Origin: Nocardia sp. BMG51109
GTDB lineage: Bacteria > Actinomycetota > Actinomycetes > Mycobacteriales > Mycobacteriaceae
Length of the DNA stretch: 64,000 nt
Direction: 5' to 3'
Assembly (NCBI RefSeq): GCF_000526215.1
Contig: NZ_JAFQ01000004.1
Location: 8,370,001-8,434,000 of the forward strand
The translations under genes and the position numbers were made by a program. Below, in pieces: positions 55,842 to 64,000 of this stretch; within the stretch, counting starts at the first letter, position 1; each line of letters starts with the position of its first letter. Below the pieces are notes generated by a model. The model saw only the letters and a list, made by a program, of their open reading frames with translations, was not told the DNA's origin and did no database searches.

Positions 55842-58127
55842 GTGACTGTTCACAACCCTTTCACCGCAACGGTTCTCGGCACGGCGCGGATCGGGCCGCG
55901 GCGCGAGTTGAAACGCGCGACCGAGGGCTACTGGGCCGGTCGTCTCGGCGCCGACGAGCTGCGCGCCGTCGGCCGTGAGCTGCGCACCCGGCAGCTGACC
56001 GAGTTGACCGCGGCCGGACTGGACTCCGTTCCGGTCGGCACCTTTTCCTATTACGACCAGATGCTCGACACCACGGCCATGTTCGGCGCGCTGCCCGCGC
56101 GGGTGGCCGGGATCGCCGACCCGCTGGATCGGTACTTCGCGGCGGCCCGCGGCACCGAGAACGTCGAGCCGCTGGAGATGACCAAGTGGTTCGACACCAA
56201 CTACCACTATCTGGTTCCCGAGATCGGCCCCGGAACCACCTTCACGCTGCATCCGGACAAGCTGCTCGACGAGCTGCACGAGGCGCGTCAGCTCGGTGTC
56301 CCGGCGCGGCCGGTGATCATCGGGCCGTTCACCTTCCTGAAGCTGGCGAAGGGCGCGGAGGACACCGACGACACCGGCGGCATCGCGCCGCTGGACCGGC
56401 TGAACGATCTGCTCCCGCACTATCGCGACCTGCTGGGCCGGCTGGCGAACGCGGGCGCCGACTGGGTGCAGATCGACGAGCCGGTGCTGGTCACCGACCT
56501 GTCCGATGCCGAGCTGGCGCAGGTGCGCCGTGCCTACGCCGAGCTGGCCGGGGCGGGGCGACGCCCGGCGATCCTGGTCGCGACCTACTTCGGCCGTCCG
56601 GGGCCCGCGCTGCCCGCGCTGGCGGATATGGGGGTGGAGGGCATCGCCCTGGACTTCGTTTCCGGCACCACCGTGGACGACGTGGCCGCCGTCCCGGCCC
56701 TGGCGGACAAGCTGGTCGTGGCGGGCGTCGTCGACGGCCGCAACGTCTGGCGCACCGACCTCGACCACGCGCTGTCGACGCTGGGCACGCTGCTGGGCAG
56801 CACCGGTGCGCTGGCGGTGTCGAGTTCGAGTTCGCTGCTGCACGTGCCGTATTCGCTGGAGCCGGAAACGGATCTGGATCCGGCGCTGCGGTCGTGGCTG
56901 GCATTCGGCGCGGAGAAGGTCGACGAGGTGCGGGTGCTGAACACCGCGCTGCACAAGGGCACCGGGGCCATCGCCGAGGAGCTGAGCACGGCGCGCGAGG
57001 CCGCGGCGAGCCGCGGGTCCGACCCGCGCCTGCGCAACGAGCCGGTCCGGGCGCGGCTGGCCGCGCTGGGCGAGGACGCCACCCACCGCTCCCCCGCCGC
57101 GGAACGCCGTGCGCTGCAACGGGAACGGCTGAAGCTGCCACTGCTGCCCACCACCACGATCGGCTCCTACCCGCAGACCTCGGCGATCCGGCGGGCCCGG
57201 GCCGCGCTGCGCAAGGGCGAGATCACCGCCGAGCAGTATCGTGAGCAGATGCGCACCGAGGTCGCCGATGTCGTTGCGCTGCAGGAGAAACTGGGGCTGG
57301 ACGTGCTGGTGCACGGCGAACCCGAGCGCAACGACATGGTGCAGTACTTCGCCGAACAGCTCGACGGCTTCTTCGCCACCGCCAACGGCTGGGTGCAGTC
57401 CTACGGCACCCGCTGCGTGCGGCCGCCGATCCTGTACGGGGACGTGGCCCGCCGGGCGGCGATGACCGTCGAGTGGATCGAGTACGCCCAATCGCTGACC
57501 GATAAGCCGGTCAAGGGCATGCTCACCGGTCCGGTGACGATTCTGGCGTGGTCGTTCGTGCGCGACGATCAGCCGCTGGCCGATACCGCGCGGCAGGTCG
57601 CCCTGGCGATCCGGGACGAGACGGTGGATCTGCAGTCCGCCGGAATCCGCGTCGTCCAGGTCGACGAGCCGGCGCTGCGGGAGCTGCTGCCGCTGCGGGC
57701 CGGGGCTGAGCAGGCATACCTGGACTGGGCGGTGACCGCGTTCCGGCTGGCGACCAGCGGTGTCTCGGATGCCACCCAGATCCACACGCACCTGTGCTAT
57801 TCGGAGTTCGGTGAGATCATCGGGGCGATCGCGGCGCTGGACGCCGACGTCACCTCGATCGAGGCGGCGCGTTCGCATATGGAGGTGCTCGACGACCTGA
57901 ACGCCGCGGGGTTCCATCTCGGTGTCGGTCCGGGTGTCTACGACATCCACTCGCCGCGTGTGCCCGGTGTGGAGGAGATCACCGCGTCGCTCCGGTCGGC
58001 ACTGAAAGCCGTTCCGGCCGAACGGCTCTGGGTCAATCCGGACTGCGGTCTGAAGACCCGCGGACCGGACGAGGTGCAGGCGTCGCTGCGCAACATGGTG
58101 ACCGCCGCACAGGCCGTGCGCCGGTAA
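55842..58127 (+). CDS. metE: Cobalamin-independent methionine synthase
   Basis: MetE methylates homocysteine from methyltetrahydropteroyl-glutamate, with a zinc site. The 761-residue protein starts [24 protein letters not shown]; the duplicated barrel shows [53 protein letters not shown] (zinc His and Cys) and [14 protein letters not shown] (second zinc Cys). The GTG at 55842 has GGAGAGAGACT upstream; the frame upstream to 55260 runs through the riboswitch and is not coding. It is controlled by the B12 riboswitch. Confidence 0.97.
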   Translation: MTVHNPFTATVLGTARIGPRRELKRATEGYWAGRLGADELRAVGRELRTRQLTELTAAGLDSVPVGTFSYYDQMLDTTAMFGALPARVAGIADPLDRYFAAARGTENVEPLEMTKWFDTNYHYLVPEIGPGTTFTLHPDKLLDELHEARQLGVPARPVIIGPFTFLKLAKGAEDTDDTGGIAPLDRLNDLLPHYRDLLGRLANAGADWVQIDEPVLVTDLSDAELAQVRRAYAELAGAGRRPAILVATYFGRPGPALPALADMGVEGIALDFVSGTTVDDVAAVPALADKLVVAGVVDGRNVWRTDLDHALSTLGTLLGSTGALAVSSSSSLLHVPYSLEPETDLDPALRSWLAFGAEKVDEVRVLNTALHKGTGAIAEELSTAREAAASRGSDPRLRNEPVRARLAALGEDATHRSPAAERRALQRERLKLPLLPTTTIGSYPQTSAIRRARAALRKGEITAEQYREQMRTEVADVVALQEKLGLDVLVHGEPERNDMVQYFAEQLDGFFATANGWVQSYGTRCVRPPILYGDVARRAAMTVEWIEYAQSLTDKPVKGMLTGPVTILAWSFVRDDQPLADTARQVALAIRDETVDLQSAGIRVVQVDEPALRELLPLRAGAEQAYLDWAVTAFRLATSGVSDATQIHTHLCYSEFGEIIGAIAALDADVTSIEAARSHMEVLDDLNAAGFHLGVGPGVYDIHSPRVPGVEEITASLRSALKAVPAERLWVNPDCGLKTRGPDEVQASLRNMVTAAQAVRR

Positions 58128-58135
58128 CAGCGCCG

Positions 58136-58172
58136 GGCCGGCCGCGCGACATCGTGGTTCGTGCGGCCGGCC
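58136..58172. terminator. GC-rich hairpin between convergent metE and prpC
   Basis: GGCCGGCCGC (58136-58145) and GCGGCCGGCC (58163-58172) form a perfect 10-bp stem with a 17-nt loop. It follows the metE stop by 9 bp and faces the prpC end. It could serve both directions; no T-run. Confidence 0.45.
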
Positions 58173-58275
58173 GCCGCGCCGATCCGTTCGGCAGCGCGAC
58201 CGGTGACGCCGGATCGTCCGGGATGCCGTCGGCCGAAGCCGGATGGGTCGGCCCGTGCCGCCGAGGGGCCGCGGG

Positions 58276-59409
58276 TCAGGCGGCCCCGACCGGCCGCTGC
58301 GGCACACCGTGATAGGCCGACAGCGGGCGGATCAGCGCGTTGGACTGGGACTGCTCGATGATGTGCGCGGTCCAGCCGGTGATGCGGCTCATCACGAAGA
58401 TCGGTGTGAACATGTCGATGTCGAAGCCCATCAGGTAGTAGGCGGGCCCGGCCGGGAAGTCCAGATTGGGTTCGATGCCGGTGAATTCCGCCATCGCCGC
58501 CTCGAGTTCGGCGTACATCCGCAACCAGTCCCCGCCGTCGGTCACCTCCGCGACCTGCTCCAGGGCGGCCTTCATGGTCGGCACCCGGGAATCGCCGCTA
58601 CGGTAGACCCGGTGGCCGAATCCCATCACCTTCTCCTTGCGGGACAGCTTGTCCCGCAGCCATTCCCGGGCCAGTTCCGGCCGGCCGATCGCCAGCATGG
58701 CGTGCATGACCGCCTCGTTCGCACCGCCGTGCAGCGGCCCCTTCAGGGTGCCGATGGCCGCGGTGACGGCGCTGTACATATCCGACTCGGTGGAGGTGAC
58801 CACGCGGGCGGCGAAGGTGGAGGCGTTGAAACTGTGCTCGGCGTAGAGGATCAGCGAGGTCTCGAACGCCCGCACCAGGCGCGGGTCCAGGTGCCGGTCG
58901 GCCCCGGTGGCCTCGCCGAAGCACATGACGAGGAAGTTCTCGGCGAACCCGCGCCGCTCGTCCGGGGCGATCGGCGCCAGTCCGCGGCGGCGGCGCAGAT
59001 CCGCCGCGATGACCGTGGGCAGCATCGCGGTCATCCGCAATGCCTTGGCCAGCAGGGCATCCGGGCTCTTGCCCCGATCCTCCAGCGGGTCCTCGGCACC
59101 GAGGTAGCTGACAACGGTGCGCACGACGTCCATCGGATGGCAGGTCTCGGGCAGCCGGCCGATCAGCGCGAGCAGCGAGCGGTCGATGTGCCGCAGGGCG
59201 CGTTCGCGCAGGCACAGCGCCCGCAGCTGGTCGGGGTCGGGCAGTTCGCCGTACCAGAGCAGATGGGCGATCTCCTCGAAGCGGCAGTGCCGGGCCAGAT
59301 CCTGCACCGGGTAGCCCCGGTAGGTCAGGGAGTTGGTCTCGGGGACGACCTTCGAGATGGCGGTGGTGTCCACCACCACCCCCGCCAGGCCCTTCTTGAT
59401 CTCGGTCAT
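58276..59409 (-). CDS. prpC: 2-methylcitrate synthase
   Basis: PrpC joins propionyl-CoA and oxaloacetate in the methylcitrate cycle. The 377-residue protein belongs to the citrate synthase family: EIKKGLAGVVVDTTAISKVVPETNSLTYRGYPVQDL, then SFNASTFAARVVTSTESDMYSAVTAAIGTLKGPLHGGANEAVM (catalytic His in GPLHGGAN) and GFGHRVYRSGDSR. The ETNSLTYRGYPV beginning is typical of methylcitrate synthases. The ATG at 59407-59409 follows the prpB stop by 4 bp; a GTG at 59421 is an alternative. Confidence 0.93.
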   Translation of the reverse strand: MTEIKKGLAGVVVDTTAISKVVPETNSLTYRGYPVQDLARHCRFEEIAHLLWYGELPDPDQLRALCLRERALRHIDRSLLALIGRLPETCHPMDVVRTVVSYLGAEDPLEDRGKSPDALLAKALRMTAMLPTVIAADLRRRRGLAPIAPDERRGFAENFLVMCFGEATGADRHLDPRLVRAFETSLILYAEHSFNASTFAARVVTSTESDMYSAVTAAIGTLKGPLHGGANEAVMHAMLAIGRPELAREWLRDKLSRKEKVMGFGHRVYRSGDSRVPTMKAALEQVAEVTDGGDWLRMYAELEAAMAEFTGIEPNLDFPAGPAYYLMGFDIDMFTPIFVMSRITGWTAHIIEQSQSNALIRPLSAYHGVPQRPVGAA

Positions 59410-59413
59410 GGGG

Positions 59414-60310
59414 TCACTCACTCACCGTGAAATCGAATATGCCGGAATCGAATTCGTTGTAGCCGCGATAGTCGAGCAGGTCGTACAGCCGGGCGCGGTG
59501 CTGCATGCGGTCGAGCAGACCGGTTTGCGTTCCGCTGTCGGCGATCTCGCGCAGCCCGGCCTCCACGGCGAACATCGCGAGGCGCAGTGTGGTCACCGGG
59601 TAGATGACGGCGTTGTAGCCGAGGTCCTCCAGCGTCCGCGCGGACAGCAGCTCCGACTTGCCGAACTCGGTCATATTCGCCAGCAGCGGAATGTCCACGG
59701 CGGCACGGAACCTCGCGAACTCGGACTCGTCCGCCAGCGCCTCGGTGAAGATCAGGTCGGCGCCCGCGTCCACGTACGCCTTCGCTCGGTCGATCGCGGC
59801 GGACAACCCCTCGACGGCACGGGCATCGGTGCGAGCGCAGACCACGAATCCGGGATCCCGCCGTGCCGATACCGCCGCCCTGATCCGGCGGGCCATGTCC
59901 GCGGCCGGTACGACGGCCTTCCCGTCGAGGTGGCCGCACCGCTTGGGATTCACCTGATCCTCGATATGGCACCCGGCCAGGCCCGCGTCCTCCAGGAGCG
60001 TGATCGTGCGGGCCGCGTTCATCGGTTCCCCGAACCCGGTGTCGGCATCGATCAGCGTCGGCAGATCGGTGACCCGAGCGATCTCCCGTCCCCGTTCGGT
60101 GACCTCGCTCAGCGTGGTGAGCCCGATATCGGGCAGCGCCAACTCGGCCGAGACCACCGCGCCCGACACGTACGTGCCCTCGAATCCGATCTCCTGCATC
60201 AGCTTGGCCACCAAGGGATTGAACGCCCCGGGGAGCCGCTGAATCCGCCCGCTGCCCAGCCCGGCCCGCAACGCCGTACGCTTCTGCGCCGGCGTGGTCG
60301 ACGCCGCCAT
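59414..60310 (-). CDS. prpB: 2-methylisocitrate lyase
   Basis: PrpB cleaves 2-methylisocitrate to pyruvate and succinate. The 298-residue protein has the isocitrate-lyase/PEP-mutase fold with LPTLIDADTGFGEP (Mg site), GCHIEDQVNPKRCGHLDGK (contains the KRCGH active-site signature), FVVCARTDARAVEG, FTEALADESEF and TEFGKSELL. Start: ATG 60310 gives MAASTTPAQKRTALRAGLGS; ATG 60322 is an alternative. It is followed by prpC. Confidence 0.94.
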   Translation of the reverse strand: MAASTTPAQKRTALRAGLGSGRIQRLPGAFNPLVAKLMQEIGFEGTYVSGAVVSAELALPDIGLTTLSEVTERGREIARVTDLPTLIDADTGFGEPMNAARTITLLEDAGLAGCHIEDQVNPKRCGHLDGKAVVPAADMARRIRAAVSARRDPGFVVCARTDARAVEGLSAAIDRAKAYVDAGADLIFTEALADESEFARFRAAVDIPLLANMTEFGKSELLSARTLEDLGYNAVIYPVTTLRLAMFAVEAGLREIADSGTQTGLLDRMQHRARLYDLLDYRGYNEFDSGIFDFTVSE

Positions 60311-60552
60311 CGGCCCCGTCATGCCGACCACCGGGCCCGTCGGCAGGCCGCGGTGCGGGCGTGCCGCCGACAGCCGGGCGAGACCGGAGCTGCCGACCCC
60401 GCAACGGCGCCTCCGTCGTTCCGGCGTGCTTGTGGCCGGAATCGACAAGTGCCGGTGATGGATCCCGGCCGGGAGCATGCCGGCATGACGGGGAAGGATG
60501 CCGAGGTGACGGGAACCGGTGGCAACCGCCGTGGCAGCACTACGATCGCGAC

Positions 60553-60723
60553 ATGACCGAGCCCCTGCGCTACCGCCTGATCACCGGCCCCGACGACGTC
60601 ACGTTCTGCGAGCGGATCAGCACACTGCTCGAGGAGGGGTACCGGCTGCACGGGTCGCCGTCGGTGACGTTCGACGGCACGCGGGTGGTCGCGGCGCAGG
60701 CCGTGGTCCGGGATCCGCACTGA
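60553..60723 (+). CDS. DUF1737 small protein
   Basis: A 56-residue protein with the DUF1737 pattern: MTEPLRYRLITGPDDVTFCE followed by RISTLLEEGYRLHGSPSVTFDG. Function unknown for the family. It is on the opposite strand to the prp genes and lies between prpB and prpD, its stop being 3 bp from the prpD end. The ribosome binding site is weak. Confidence 0.75.
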   Translation: MTEPLRYRLITGPDDVTFCERISTLLEEGYRLHGSPSVTFDGTRVVAAQAVVRDPH

Positions 60724-60725
60724 CA

Positions 60726-62234
60726 TCAGAAGATTCCCTTTCCGGTCGAAGGTTCCGTCGCCAGGATCTCCGGGGCGACGGTGCAGGTCAGTTGATCGAG
60801 TTCGTCCGGGCGCAGCAGCGGGGTGCGTTGCGCCGCATCGAGAAAGCGGTCCTGCTCGGCGGGTTCGAGTACGCCCTCGGCGAGGGTGCGGAACTTGGCG
60901 ACGTACTGCTCGCGGCCGAACGGCCGCCGTCCCAGCGGATGCGCGTCGGCCACCGCCAGTTCGTCGACGATCGTCTCGCCGCTGTCCAGCGTCACCACCG
61001 CCCGTGCGCCGAAGGCCTTGTCGTTCGGGTCGGCCGAGTGGTAGCGGCGGGTCCACTCGGGGTCCTCGACGGTGCGGATCTTGTGCCACAGCGCCACGGT
61101 GTCGGGCCGCCGGGCCCGCTCCGGCGCGTAGGAGCGCTCGTGATGCCAGGTTCCGTCCTGCAACGCGACCGCGAAGATGTAGGGCACCGAATGGTCGAGG
61201 GTCTCCCGTCCGGCGTTCGGGTCGTACTTCTGCGGATCGCCGGACCCGCTGCCGATCACCACGTGCGTGTGGTGGCTGGTGTGCAGCACGATCGAGGCGA
61301 TCCGGCCGAGATCGCCGAGCCGTTCCCGCATCCGCCGCGCCAGGTCGATCGGCGCCTGGCTCTGGTACTCGGCGGAGTGCTCCTTGGTGTAGCTGTCCAG
61401 GATCGCCCGCTTCGGCTCGCCCGGAACCGGCAGCGGCACGGCGTATTCCGCGTCCGGTCCGTTCAGCAGCCGCGCGATCACCCCGTCCTCGCCCTCCCAG
61501 ATCGGGGCGGGCGCGGTCTCCCCGCGCATCGCGCGGTCCACCGCCTCCACCGCCGCCTTCCCGGCGAAGGCGGGGGCGTACGCCTTCCAGCTCGAGATCT
61601 CCCCCTTGCGCGACTGCCGGGTCGCGGTGGTGGTGTGCAGGGCCTGGCCGATGGCCTGATAGATCGTCTCGCCGTCGAGACCGAGCAGGGTGCCGATCCC
61701 GGCCGCCACCGACGGACCCAGGTGGGCGACATGGTCGATCTTGTGCTCGTGCAGGCAGATTCCGCGCGCCAGGTCGATCTGGATCTCGTAACCGGTTGCC
61801 AGGGCGCGGATCAGCTCGGCGCCGCCGCGCCCGGTGTGCTGCGCGACCGCCAGGATCGGCGGAATGTTGTCGCCCGGATGGGAGTACTCCGCGGCCAGGA
61901 AGGTGTCGTGAAAATCCAGCTCCCGCACCGCGACCGCGTTGGCCCAGGCCGCCCACTCGGGCGAGAACCGCTGCGCGGCAGGTAATCCGAAGACCGTGGC
62001 GCCGGGTGTGTACGGATGCGCCTGCGCCTGCCGCCGGGCGGTCGTCGGCGGGCGCCTGCGCAGCGCGGCCGCCGCCACCCCGGCATTGTCGATGATCCGG
62101 TTGACGATCATCTCGGCAACCTCGTCCGGCACGGCAACCGGGTCGGCGGCCACCTGCGCGATCCGGGTCGCCAGATGGTCGGGGCGGGGGAAATCATCGG
62201 CCGCCGCGCGGGCACGTACGATATGAGGCTTCAT
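60726..62234 (-). CDS. prpD: 2-methylcitrate dehydratase
   Basis: PrpD dehydrates 2-methylcitrate. The 502-residue protein fits the MmgE/PrpD family: [93 protein letters not shown], and SDPNDKAF-like C-terminus. ATG at 62232-62234 is close to the predicted regulator sites and may be leaderless. It is divergent from the PrpR gene and separated from prpBC by the DUF1737 gene. Confidence 0.95.
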   Translation of the reverse strand: MKPHIVRARAAADDFPRPDHLATRIAQVAADPVAVPDEVAEMIVNRIIDNAGVAAAALRRRPPTTARRQAQAHPYTPGATVFGLPAAQRFSPEWAAWANAVAVRELDFHDTFLAAEYSHPGDNIPPILAVAQHTGRGGAELIRALATGYEIQIDLARGICLHEHKIDHVAHLGPSVAAGIGTLLGLDGETIYQAIGQALHTTTATRQSRKGEISSWKAYAPAFAGKAAVEAVDRAMRGETAPAPIWEGEDGVIARLLNGPDAEYAVPLPVPGEPKRAILDSYTKEHSAEYQSQAPIDLARRMRERLGDLGRIASIVLHTSHHTHVVIGSGSGDPQKYDPNAGRETLDHSVPYIFAVALQDGTWHHERSYAPERARRPDTVALWHKIRTVEDPEWTRRYHSADPNDKAFGARAVVTLDSGETIVDELAVADAHPLGRRPFGREQYVAKFRTLAEGVLEPAEQDRFLDAAQRTPLLRPDELDQLTCTVAPEILATEPSTGKGIF

Positions 62235-62310
62235 ACTTCGCACGCTACGCAGCGATGACTCGGGACAAAACGCCTCGCAATGGCAGATTTTTGTCGGCGA
62301 GTACCGCCAT

Positions 62311-62329
62311 AATTGCAAGGTTTGCGAAG
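62311..62329. promoter_or_regulatory. Possible PrpR binding site
   Basis: AATTGCAAGGTTTGCGAAG contains a TTGCAA palindrome and a nearby TTTGCGAA. TTTGCAAA-like motifs are known for the PrpR/RamB/ScfR regulators of actinobacteria. It lies in the divergent prpD-prpR region, 22-40 bp before the PrpR start, where autoregulation is expected. Confidence 0.5.
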
Positions 62330-62350
62330 CCAGTGGGTAGCATCGGCGGC

Positions 62351-63811
62351 GTGCGCAAGATGTATGCGGGTGCCCGACTACGGCGGTTGCGCGAGGAACG
62401 GCGGATGACCCAGGCCGCACTGGCCAAGTCGCTGGAGCTGTCCCCCAGCTACCTCAATCAGCTCGAGCGCGATCAACGTCCGCTCACCATTCCGGTACTC
62501 CTGAAACTGAACTCGACGTTCGATCTGGACGTGCAGTTCTTCGCCGCAGACTCGGACGCCCGGCTGGTCTCCGACCTGCACGAGGTGCTGGTGGAGGCCG
62601 CCGGCGGCACCGCCCCGCCCGCCGCCGAGGTCGAGGATCTCGCCACCCGCCTGCCCGAGGTCGCCAAGACCATCGTCGCCATGCACCGCCGGTTGCGCGC
62701 CGCAACCGACCAGCTGGACCTGCTATCCGCCAAGGTCGCGACCCCGACCGGCGCGCCCGGCGTGCCGATGCCGTACGAGGACGTCCGCGACTTCTTCTAC
62801 GACCATCACAATCACATCGCCCAGCTGGACCTGGCCGCCGAGCGGCTGTTCGACGAATGCGGCCTGTCCATCGGGTCGCTGGATCGGCAACTGGCCCGCG
62901 TCGCCGAGGAGAAGGCGGGCGTCACCGTGCTGGTGCGCGGCGACGGCGCCGACCCGGCCATTCCGAAACGCCATTTCGACCCCGAGACCCGCACGCTCAC
63001 GCTGGCCCGGCGGTTGCGGCCTGGACAGCGCGCCTTCCAGATCGCGACCACCCTGGCCTTCCTGCTGTACGGCCCGCTGATCGACGAGGTGGTCAGCGAC
63101 ACCCCCTCGCTGACCGGGGAATCGCGGGCGCTGGCCCGGGTCGGGCTGGCCAACTACTTCGCCGGCGCGCTGGTGCTGCCGTACGGGAAGTTCCTGCGGT
63201 CGGCCGAGGAGCTGCACTACGACATCGACCTGCTCGGCCTGCGCTTCGAGGTGGGTTTCGAAACCGTCTGCCACCGCCTGAGCACCCTGCAGCGGCAGGG
63301 GCAGCGCGGGGTGCCGTTCTTCTTCGTGCGCACCGACCGCGCCGGCAATATCTCCAAGCGCCAGTCCGCCACGGCGTTCCACTTCTCCCGCGTCGGCGGC
63401 AGCTGCCCGCTCTGGGTCGTGCACGAGGCGTTCGCCCACCCCGGCCGCATCCTCACCCAGGTGGCGTCGATGCCCGACGGGCGGCGCTATCTCTGGGTGG
63501 CCCGCACCGCCCACTCGGCGCCGCGCGGATACGGCACGGCGGCAAAGGAATTCGCCATCGGCCTGGGCTGCGACATCGAATACGCCGACCGCCTGGTGTA
63601 TTCCAAGGGCCTGCAACTCGACGACCCCTCGGCGGCCATCCCGATCGGCGCCGGATGCAAGGTGTGCGAGCGATCGTCCTGCCCGCAGCGCGCCTTTCCG
63701 CAGATCGGCCGCCCGCTGGCGGTCACCGAGAACACGTCGGTCGATCTGCCGTACCCCCGCGCATCCCGCCCACCCACGGTAGGCGCGGAACTACCGGTCT
63801 CGCCGCGCTGA
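62351..63811 (+). CDS. prpR: PrpR-type regulator of propionate metabolism
   Basis: The 486-residue protein has an N-terminal XRE helix-turn-helix ([38 protein letters not shown]), a middle domain ([26 protein letters not shown]) and the conserved C-terminal half (SESRALARLGLANYFA-like; [57 protein letters not shown]). The closing C-x2-C-x4-C cluster with other cysteines binds a Fe-S cluster in mycobacterial PrpR. The length and order match M. tuberculosis PrpR. The GTG at 62351 is chosen by spacing to the helix-turn-helix. Confidence 0.92.
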   Translation: MRKMYAGARLRRLREERRMTQAALAKSLELSPSYLNQLERDQRPLTIPVLLKLNSTFDLDVQFFAADSDARLVSDLHEVLVEAAGGTAPPAAEVEDLATRLPEVAKTIVAMHRRLRAATDQLDLLSAKVATPTGAPGVPMPYEDVRDFFYDHHNHIAQLDLAAERLFDECGLSIGSLDRQLARVAEEKAGVTVLVRGDGADPAIPKRHFDPETRTLTLARRLRPGQRAFQIATTLAFLLYGPLIDEVVSDTPSLTGESRALARVGLANYFAGALVLPYGKFLRSAEELHYDIDLLGLRFEVGFETVCHRLSTLQRQGQRGVPFFFVRTDRAGNISKRQSATAFHFSRVGGSCPLWVVHEAFAHPGRILTQVASMPDGRRYLWVARTAHSAPRGYGTAAKEFAIGLGCDIEYADRLVYSKGLQLDDPSAAIPIGAGCKVCERSSCPQRAFPQIGRPLAVTENTSVDLPYPRASRPPTVGAELPVSPR

Positions 63812-63828
63812 GGGGGGCGCCCCTGCTG

Positions 63829-64000
63829 TCAGCGTTTTCCGGTGCGGGTGGCGCCCACCGAGGCGGCCACGACGCAGGCGATGCCGCACCACTGCGGGAG
63901 GCCGAGGAGCTGGCCGAGGACGGCCAGGCCGGCGAGGGCGGCGACGGCGGGTTCGAGGCTCATGAGCACGCCGAAGACGCGGGGCGGGATGCGGCGCAGG
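63829..64000 (-). CDS. EamA (RhtA-like) transporter, C-terminal part
   Basis: The last 56 codons of a membrane transporter lie in the window; the rest is beyond the right edge. The sequence RRIPPRVFGVLMSLEPAVAA then LAGLAVLGQLLGLPQWCGIA is the SLEPAVAALxG signature of the second EamA repeat in RhtA-type amino-acid exporters. It converges with prpR, with an 18-bp gap containing a small GGGG-rich hairpin. Confidence 0.88.
   Translation of the reverse strand, partial: LRRIPPRVFGVLMSLEPAVAALAGLAVLGQLLGLPQWCGIACVVAASVGATRTGKR

Overview
This window looks like the chromosome of a high-G+C mycolate-type actinomycete, most like Nocardia or a near relative. The signs are very high G+C, frequent GTG and TTG starts, many ATGA/GTGA gene overlaps, and a housekeeping gene order like that around ffh-smc-rnc-coaD-pyc in Mycobacterium tuberculosis. 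Genus assignment is inference; there is no rRNA gene in the window. No tRNA, rRNA, CRISPR array, transposase, integrase or phage gene was seen.

Layout. 1-17.7 kb is mostly minus-strand core: rimM (partial), khpA, rpsP, a Uma2-like protein, an amidohydrolase, ffh, a small conserved protein, the nitrogen operon amtB-glnB-glnD with GlnR-like boxes, ftsY, and smc. An RpiB-like gene, a DUF2237 gene and an alpha/beta hydrolase sit between ftsY and smc. 17.8-42.6 kb is an accessory block: a DUF1707 membrane protein with a coding minisatellite, two acyl-CoA dehydrogenases behind a pair of palindromes, ectABCD preceded by a two-component system and a chain of tiny coupled ORFs, an L,D-transpeptidase lipoprotein, the divergent kdpFABC / kdpDE potassium system with two extra small ORFs, osmC-acyP, a YgiB-like / glutathionylspermidine-synthase-like / DUF350 cassette, and a PHP protein with a reductase. 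42.6-51.5 kb returns to core genes (fpg, rnc, rpmF, yceD, sepIVA, coaD, rsmD), interrupted by a GtrA protein, a DUF559/AbiEi-like gene with a coupled small ORF, and a TrxR-like / XRE-cupin pair. 51.8-64 kb is central metabolism: pyruvate carboxylase, metE under a cobalamin riboswitch, and the methylcitrate cycle (prpB-prpC, prpD, PrpR), ending in a partial EamA transporter.

How it fits together. Several systems deal with osmotic and ionic stress: ectoine and hydroxyectoine synthesis next to a sensor kinase/regulator pair, high-affinity K+ uptake with KdpDE, and cell-wall cross-linking by an L,D-transpeptidase. Nitrogen sensing (AmtB-GlnB-GlnD), B12-dependent control of methionine synthesis, and propionyl-CoA disposal form separate regulatory units.

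Most unusual features. A 74-bp tandem duplication upstream of the ectoine-linked response regulator creates two near-identical 25-codon ORFs. Each ends in an ATGA overlap with the next start, and both lie behind a 35-codon ORF coupled in the same way. The kdp locus has coupled small ORFs on both arms (27 codons before kdpF, 47 codons before kdpD), and kdpC carries a large four-cysteine insertion.
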